Shown: positions 60,466 to 64,000 of the stretch, in pieces | How the letters are laid out: each line of letters opens with the position of its first letter | Numbering within the stretch: position 1 is the stretch's first letter | Made by a program: the position numbers and the translations under genes | From: Chitinophaga oryziterrae | Lineage (GTDB): Bacteria > Bacteroidota > Bacteroidia > Chitinophagales > Chitinophagaceae | Direction of reading: 5' to 3' | Length of the DNA stretch: 64,000 nt | NCBI RefSeq assembly: GCF_009758125.1 | Contig: NZ_WRXO01000002.1 | Location: 992,001-1,056,000 of the forward strand | The notes under the pieces: generated by a model | The model's database searches: none | The model's input: only the letters and a program-made list of their open reading frames with translations | Told to the model about the DNA's origin: nothing

Positions 60466-62913
60466 ATGACCCTGGCTACTTATAATATATATGCTCCGGA
60501 AGTGCAGGCGACTATCCGCATTGCACAAGCTCTCGCAAAAGAACATCATCATGTGCATTATACTCCTGCACACCTGTTACTCGCATGTTTACATAGAGAA
60601 ATAAATTTATCTGCTTCTTTACAGGCCATGGATATTGATATCTATTACCTGGAAGAATGGGCAGAAGTACGACTGGATAGTTTACCTAAAGCAACAAGAC
60701 CATCAGAGGAGCCTGAACCGGATGAACACGCTGCGAACGTATTACAGGAAGCGGATGCAGTAAGACTGGAGTATGATCTTGATGCAGCGGATGCATGGTG
60801 CGTACTGGTAGCATTAAGTACACCCGGAGTAGGATTTTCATATGAGCAGTTGAAGACTTTCCCGTTGCAACGTGAACAGTTGCTTACTCATTTCAGTAAG
60901 ACTGCGATACAACCGGCAGTGAAGTCTAACGGTACCGGTAAAACGACCGCACTCAGGTATATATACCGCCTTACTGATCCGCAACGTCTGCAATCAGAAC
61001 ATGCACTCGCAGGCCGGGATGCAGAAGTGCGTACCATGATTGAAATCCTGACCCGTAAAGGACGTTCCAGCATCCTGCTGACAGGAGAGGGGGGCATTGG
61101 CAAAACATCCATGGCTATTGCACTGGCGCGTGCCATCATCAATAAACAGGCGCCATCACAATTACATAATACCGATGTATACGTGCTGGACTATGGTTCG
61201 TTCATCGCCGGGGCCGCTTATAAAAACGAACTGGAAGACCGCCTGCAACAAATCATTCAGCAATTACAAACTGCGGGCAGGCATATACTATTTATAGACA
61301 ATCTGCATACCTTACTGGATAAGCAGCCCAATACTGCCGGCGGTATCGCCAACGTATTAAAAGCTGCGCTTGGCAAAGGCGATATCACTGTTGTAGGTAC
61401 CAGCACCCCGGAAGGTTTCCGCAAACTGATAGAACCGGACAGCCTGTTGCGGCACTGCTTTGAAACAATCACTTTATCAGAACCTGATGAAGCGCTCGCA
61501 GCCCGTATGATACAGGCAGTAGTCCCTGATTACGAAAGCTACTACGGACTAACTGCTGATCCTGAAGTGATCTCAGATGCCATCCGTCTCGCCCGTCGTT
61601 ATCTCAAAGAACGCAGTCTGCCGGACAGTGCCATTAATTTAATGGACCGTACCCTGGCAGCTGTGCGCACTACACAGGATACCGGTGAACAAATACTTGC
61701 CGACCTGAAAGTCAAACTGGAAGTTGCCGGGGATAGCCACCCGGAATTACTCTGGTGGTATCAGCAGTTAAGGCAGCGTTTAAGCGCTTTACTGATCACA
61801 AGGCTACAGATAGACCAGGAGATCTCTAAAATCGAAGATAAGGGCACTTTAAAGGCCATTCTGTCCAATCTGATTGAACAGTTGGAACCTATGGTGCAAA
61901 ATAAGGCCACCGCCGTTACAACGACAGACCTGGCCACCACGATTGCAGAAAGCACCGGTATTCCACTGGGTAAGATCCAATCCGGGGAAAGGGAGCGGCT
62001 GGTGAACATGGACAAAGAGCTGCAAAAACGCGTAGTAGGGCAGGACCATGCACTTAAAACAGTGGCCGAGGCTATCCTGGAATCCCGCTCCGGATTGAGC
62101 CGGCCGGGACAGCCAATAGGCTCGTTCTTTTTCCTGGGGCCTACGGGTACCGGTAAGACCGAACTGGCCAAATCTTTGGCAGACTTCTTGTTTCAGGATG
62201 AAAGGTCCATGATCCGGTTTGATATGTCCGAGTTTAAGGAAGAGCATTCTGCCGCTCTTCTGTATGGTGCGCCCCCGGGTTATGTAGGTTATGAGGAGGG
62301 AGGTTTACTGGTAAACAAGATCCGGCAACAACCCTATGCCGTTGTATTGTTCGATGAGATTGAAAAAGCACACCCTTCTGTATTCGATATTTTTCTGCAG
62401 ATAATGGATGAAGGTAAATTACACGACCGTCTTGGTAAAACAGGTGATTTTTCCAATGCCCTTATTCTGTTCACTTCCAATATTGGTAGCGATGTGATCG
62501 CACAGTCATTCCGCCAGGGTGTTATCCCACCTTCGCAACAGTTAATGGAACTAATGACGCGTCACTTCAGACCCGAATTCCTGGGCCGTTTAACAGAGAT
62601 TGTTCCGTTTGGCCCGATTCAGCAGGAAAATGTGGTGAAGATATTCGACATTCATCTGCAACACTTACTGCAATTGCTAAAACAGCAGCAGATCTCTTTG
62701 GAGGTTTCGCTGGCAGCAAGACAGCAACTGGCCGCAGAAGGTTATTCCCCGTTATACGGGGCAAGACCTTTAAAAGAAGTAATACGCAGCCGCCTGCGAA
62801 AACCATTGTCAAGGATGATCATTGAAGGTAGCCTGCAACCCCATACGACAGTTAAACTGGATATAGATAGGAACGGGGAGCTGCAATGGGACATAGTAGC
62901 ATCAGAATTGTAA
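60466..62913 (+). CDS. tssH: T6SS sheath-recycling ATPase TssH (ClpV/ClpB-like)
   Basis: 815 residues. A Clp-N domain (YAPEVQATIRIAQALAKEHH; YTPAHLLLACLHREINLSAS) is followed by NBD1 with Walker A TGEGGIGKTS (Lys213) and then NBD2 with Walker A GPTGTGKTE (Lys564) and Walker B VVLFDEIEKAHP (Asp630-Glu631). AALLYGAPPGYVGYEEGG and RPEFLGRLTEIVPF are further AAA2 marks. In NBD1 the Walker B reads LFIDNLHTLL, with Asn279 for the catalytic Glu. It disassembles the contracted TssB/TssC sheath encoded directly downstream. Confidence 0.9.
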   Translation: MTLATYNIYAPEVQATIRIAQALAKEHHHVHYTPAHLLLACLHREINLSASLQAMDIDIYYLEEWAEVRLDSLPKATRPSEEPEPDEHAANVLQEADAVRLEYDLDAADAWCVLVALSTPGVGFSYEQLKTFPLQREQLLTHFSKTAIQPAVKSNGTGKTTALRYIYRLTDPQRLQSEHALAGRDAEVRTMIEILTRKGRSSILLTGEGGIGKTSMAIALARAIINKQAPSQLHNTDVYVLDYGSFIAGAAYKNELEDRLQQIIQQLQTAGRHILFIDNLHTLLDKQPNTAGGIANVLKAALGKGDITVVGTSTPEGFRKLIEPDSLLRHCFETITLSEPDEALAARMIQAVVPDYESYYGLTADPEVISDAIRLARRYLKERSLPDSAINLMDRTLAAVRTTQDTGEQILADLKVKLEVAGDSHPELLWWYQQLRQRLSALLITRLQIDQEISKIEDKGTLKAILSNLIEQLEPMVQNKATAVTTTDLATTIAESTGIPLGKIQSGERERLVNMDKELQKRVVGQDHALKTVAEAILESRSGLSRPGQPIGSFFFLGPTGTGKTELAKSLADFLFQDERSMIRFDMSEFKEEHSAALLYGAPPGYVGYEEGGLLVNKIRQQPYAVVLFDEIEKAHPSVFDIFLQIMDEGKLHDRLGKTGDFSNALILFTSNIGSDVIAQSFRQGVIPPSQQLMELMTRHFRPEFLGRLTEIVPFGPIQQENVVKIFDIHLQHLLQLLKQQQISLEVSLAARQQLAAEGYSPLYGARPLKEVIRSRLRKPLSRMIIEGSLQPHTTVKLDIDRNGELQWDIVASEL

Positions 62914-62952
62914 GAAACCATAGCGCATTTATTGTTGTAAAAACCACTTAAT

Positions 62953-63402
62953 ATGAATGATAATTACGGAATTGGCGGTAACGAAGTAAGACTCGACGCT
63001 AATGAGGCCATTATTGAAATCTCTCATAACCGGACATTGTTTGCTGAAAAGTTAACCAGGCAGACACCTGTTAAACCGGAAATCGTACAGGGATTAACAA
63101 CTGTAGAGGATGTGTTTGAAAACTACAAACCTTCCGTTAACATGCTTTTTCATGATGCAGAAGGCCGTACAGTGCCCGAAAATCTGGAGTTCCATAACCT
63201 TGGTGACTTCGGTGTAAAAGGTATCACTGCCCAAAGCAATTTCCTGAATAACCTGGCAACAGAAAAGGAACAATATCTCAAAATCATGAAACACCTTAAA
63301 ACAAATAAGGTGTTGAAAAGCGCACTGGCAGATCCTGCAGCAAGACAGGCATTACTAACTTCTGTAAAGTCATTGCTGGCTGATCTGAACAACAACAAAT
63401 AA
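62953..63402 (+). CDS. tssB: T6SS sheath small subunit TssB
   Basis: 149 residues. Bacteroidota TssB pattern: EVRLDANEAIIEISHNRTLF, then PVKPEIVQGLTTVEDVFENY, the sheath motif NLEFHNLGDFGVKGITAQSN and a helical end (LKSALADPAARQALLTSVKS). It pairs with TssC to form the contractile sheath around the TssD tube. It lies 39 bp after tssH and 18 bp before tssC. Confidence 0.88.
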   Translation: MNDNYGIGGNEVRLDANEAIIEISHNRTLFAEKLTRQTPVKPEIVQGLTTVEDVFENYKPSVNMLFHDAEGRTVPENLEFHNLGDFGVKGITAQSNFLNNLATEKEQYLKIMKHLKTNKVLKSALADPAARQALLTSVKSLLADLNNNK

Positions 63403-63420
63403 CCCATAATTCATTATCAT

Positions 63421-64000
63421 ATGGCAGAATTACAAAAACAACCGGAGTCACAGGAACAGCTCCAGGTCACTCCCGGTCAGCAATCTGCATCCCTTGATCA
63501 AAGTTTGGATACATTGGCCAAATACGGCGGGTTCGATCTGCTGGAAGGTACCATCGAAGGCATACAGAATATCAACCCGGAACGTAAAGCGCGTCGTAAT
63601 ATATTTTTAACGGAAAGCTCCAAAAAGAGTGAAAGGGAAAAGCTGAGGAAAACCCTGGAACTGTGGGAGAAAGTGCTGACAGAAGCTCAGGACCTGCCCG
63701 ATATGGTCAGCTACTGTACAGAACATTCCGAACAGGCAGACAGGGTCCTCACCAACAACCTGTCTGAGGCAGTGGAAAGCACCCGCGACCTGGAACAATC
63801 CTATCGCAACGTGGCCCTGTTCTTCAAAAACACAGAGTCTGATAAAGTAAAGAACATTGCCTTCATCAACGCAGACCCCGACCAGTTAAAAGACCTGGAC
63901 AATACACGTTTCATTGATGCCGTGCAACAGGAACTGGTAGCGAACTTCGATCGCCTGGACCTGCGTGGTAACTACAGCCTGCTGGTAATACCCGGTTACC
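63421..64000 (+). CDS. tssC: T6SS sheath large subunit TssC, 3' end outside window
   Basis: 193 codons are present and open to the right edge. The N-terminus (LAKYGGFDLLEGTIEGIQNI, then NPERKARRNIFLTESSKK) and DSLDNTRF-like KDLDNTRFIDAVQQELVANF with LRGNYSLLVIPGY match the Bacteroidota TssC/DUF5458 sheath family of about 450 residues. It forms the main wall of the contractile sheath with TssB. The rest of the baseplate and membrane genes presumably follow outside. Confidence 0.88.
   Translation, partial: MAELQKQPESQEQLQVTPGQQSASLDQSLDTLAKYGGFDLLEGTIEGIQNINPERKARRNIFLTESSKKSEREKLRKTLELWEKVLTEAQDLPDMVSYCTEHSEQADRVLTNNLSEAVESTRDLEQSYRNVALFFKNTESDKVKNIAFINADPDQLKDLDNTRFIDAVQQELVANFDRLDLRGNYSLLVIPGY

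Overview
The window looks like the chromosome of a Bacteroidota bacterium of the Chitinophaga / Chitinophagaceae kind. This rests on a FecI/FecR-SusC-SusD locus, DUF5977-bearing RHS-like proteins, a Bacteroidota-type (T6SS-iii) contractile secretion system with TssD, TssB and TssC of that lineage, TTTG-N19-TAnnTTTG-like promoters, a Bacteroidota-style signal peptidase I with a long insertion, and moderate GC. No rRNA, tRNA, CRISPR array or integrase was found.

Region 1 (1-8.7 kb) is a decayed polymorphic-toxin locus. An RHS-like secreted protein enters from the left edge. It is followed by the wreck of a second RHS gene, cut by an IS3-type transposase remnant, and by a row of orphan small genes that look like immunity proteins (a DUF7710 protein, membrane proteins, a lipoprotein). 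Short broken toxin tails lie directly upstream of several of them. A broken antisense bioB (biotin synthase) sits inside this debris. Region 2 (8.8-14.4 kb) is phage-like: a replication protein with an iteron-like repeat array inside its coding sequence, a DnaC-like ATPase, a membrane-anchored protein and an endolysin-type amidase on the minus strand. Next to these are two divergent paralogues of an unrecognised family around a small protein and a strong palindrome.

Region 3 (14.6-22.9 kb) is a glycan-uptake locus: ECF sigma factor, FecR anti-sigma factor, SusC, SusD and a GH5-like lipoprotein glycosidase with a ricin-type lectin domain. Region 4 (22.9-24.9 kb) is an AbiE type IV toxin-antitoxin pair with clear operator-like repeats. 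Region 5 (25-48 kb) is mostly housekeeping: thiolase, pdhB, cysE-cysM, an NtrC-like regulator without a DNA-binding domain, signal peptidase I, cytidine deaminase, a LytTR regulator lacking the receiver aspartate, a cytochrome/YceI/DUF5777 operon, argS, outer-membrane proteins, dnaK, a dipeptide epimerase and a DUF6807 protein. Near 48 kb a peroxiredoxin-fold protein without any cysteine lies downstream of a possible 25-residue peptide ending in four cysteines.

Region 6 (48.9-64 kb) holds a type VI secretion island. A minus-strand run of about 10 kb encodes tube protein TssD, a Tae4 amidase effector, a probable periplasmic immunity protein, spike VgrG, a probable effector adaptor, a 1380-residue PAAR-like/RHS effector whose tip carries a deaminase-like HAE / CxxC toxin, and two tandem paralogous putative immunity proteins. 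Divergent from it are tssH (ClpV-like, with a degenerate first Walker B), tssB and tssC, which runs off the right edge. The tube, spike, adaptor and effectors would be loaded and fired together, with TssH recycling the TssB/TssC sheath.
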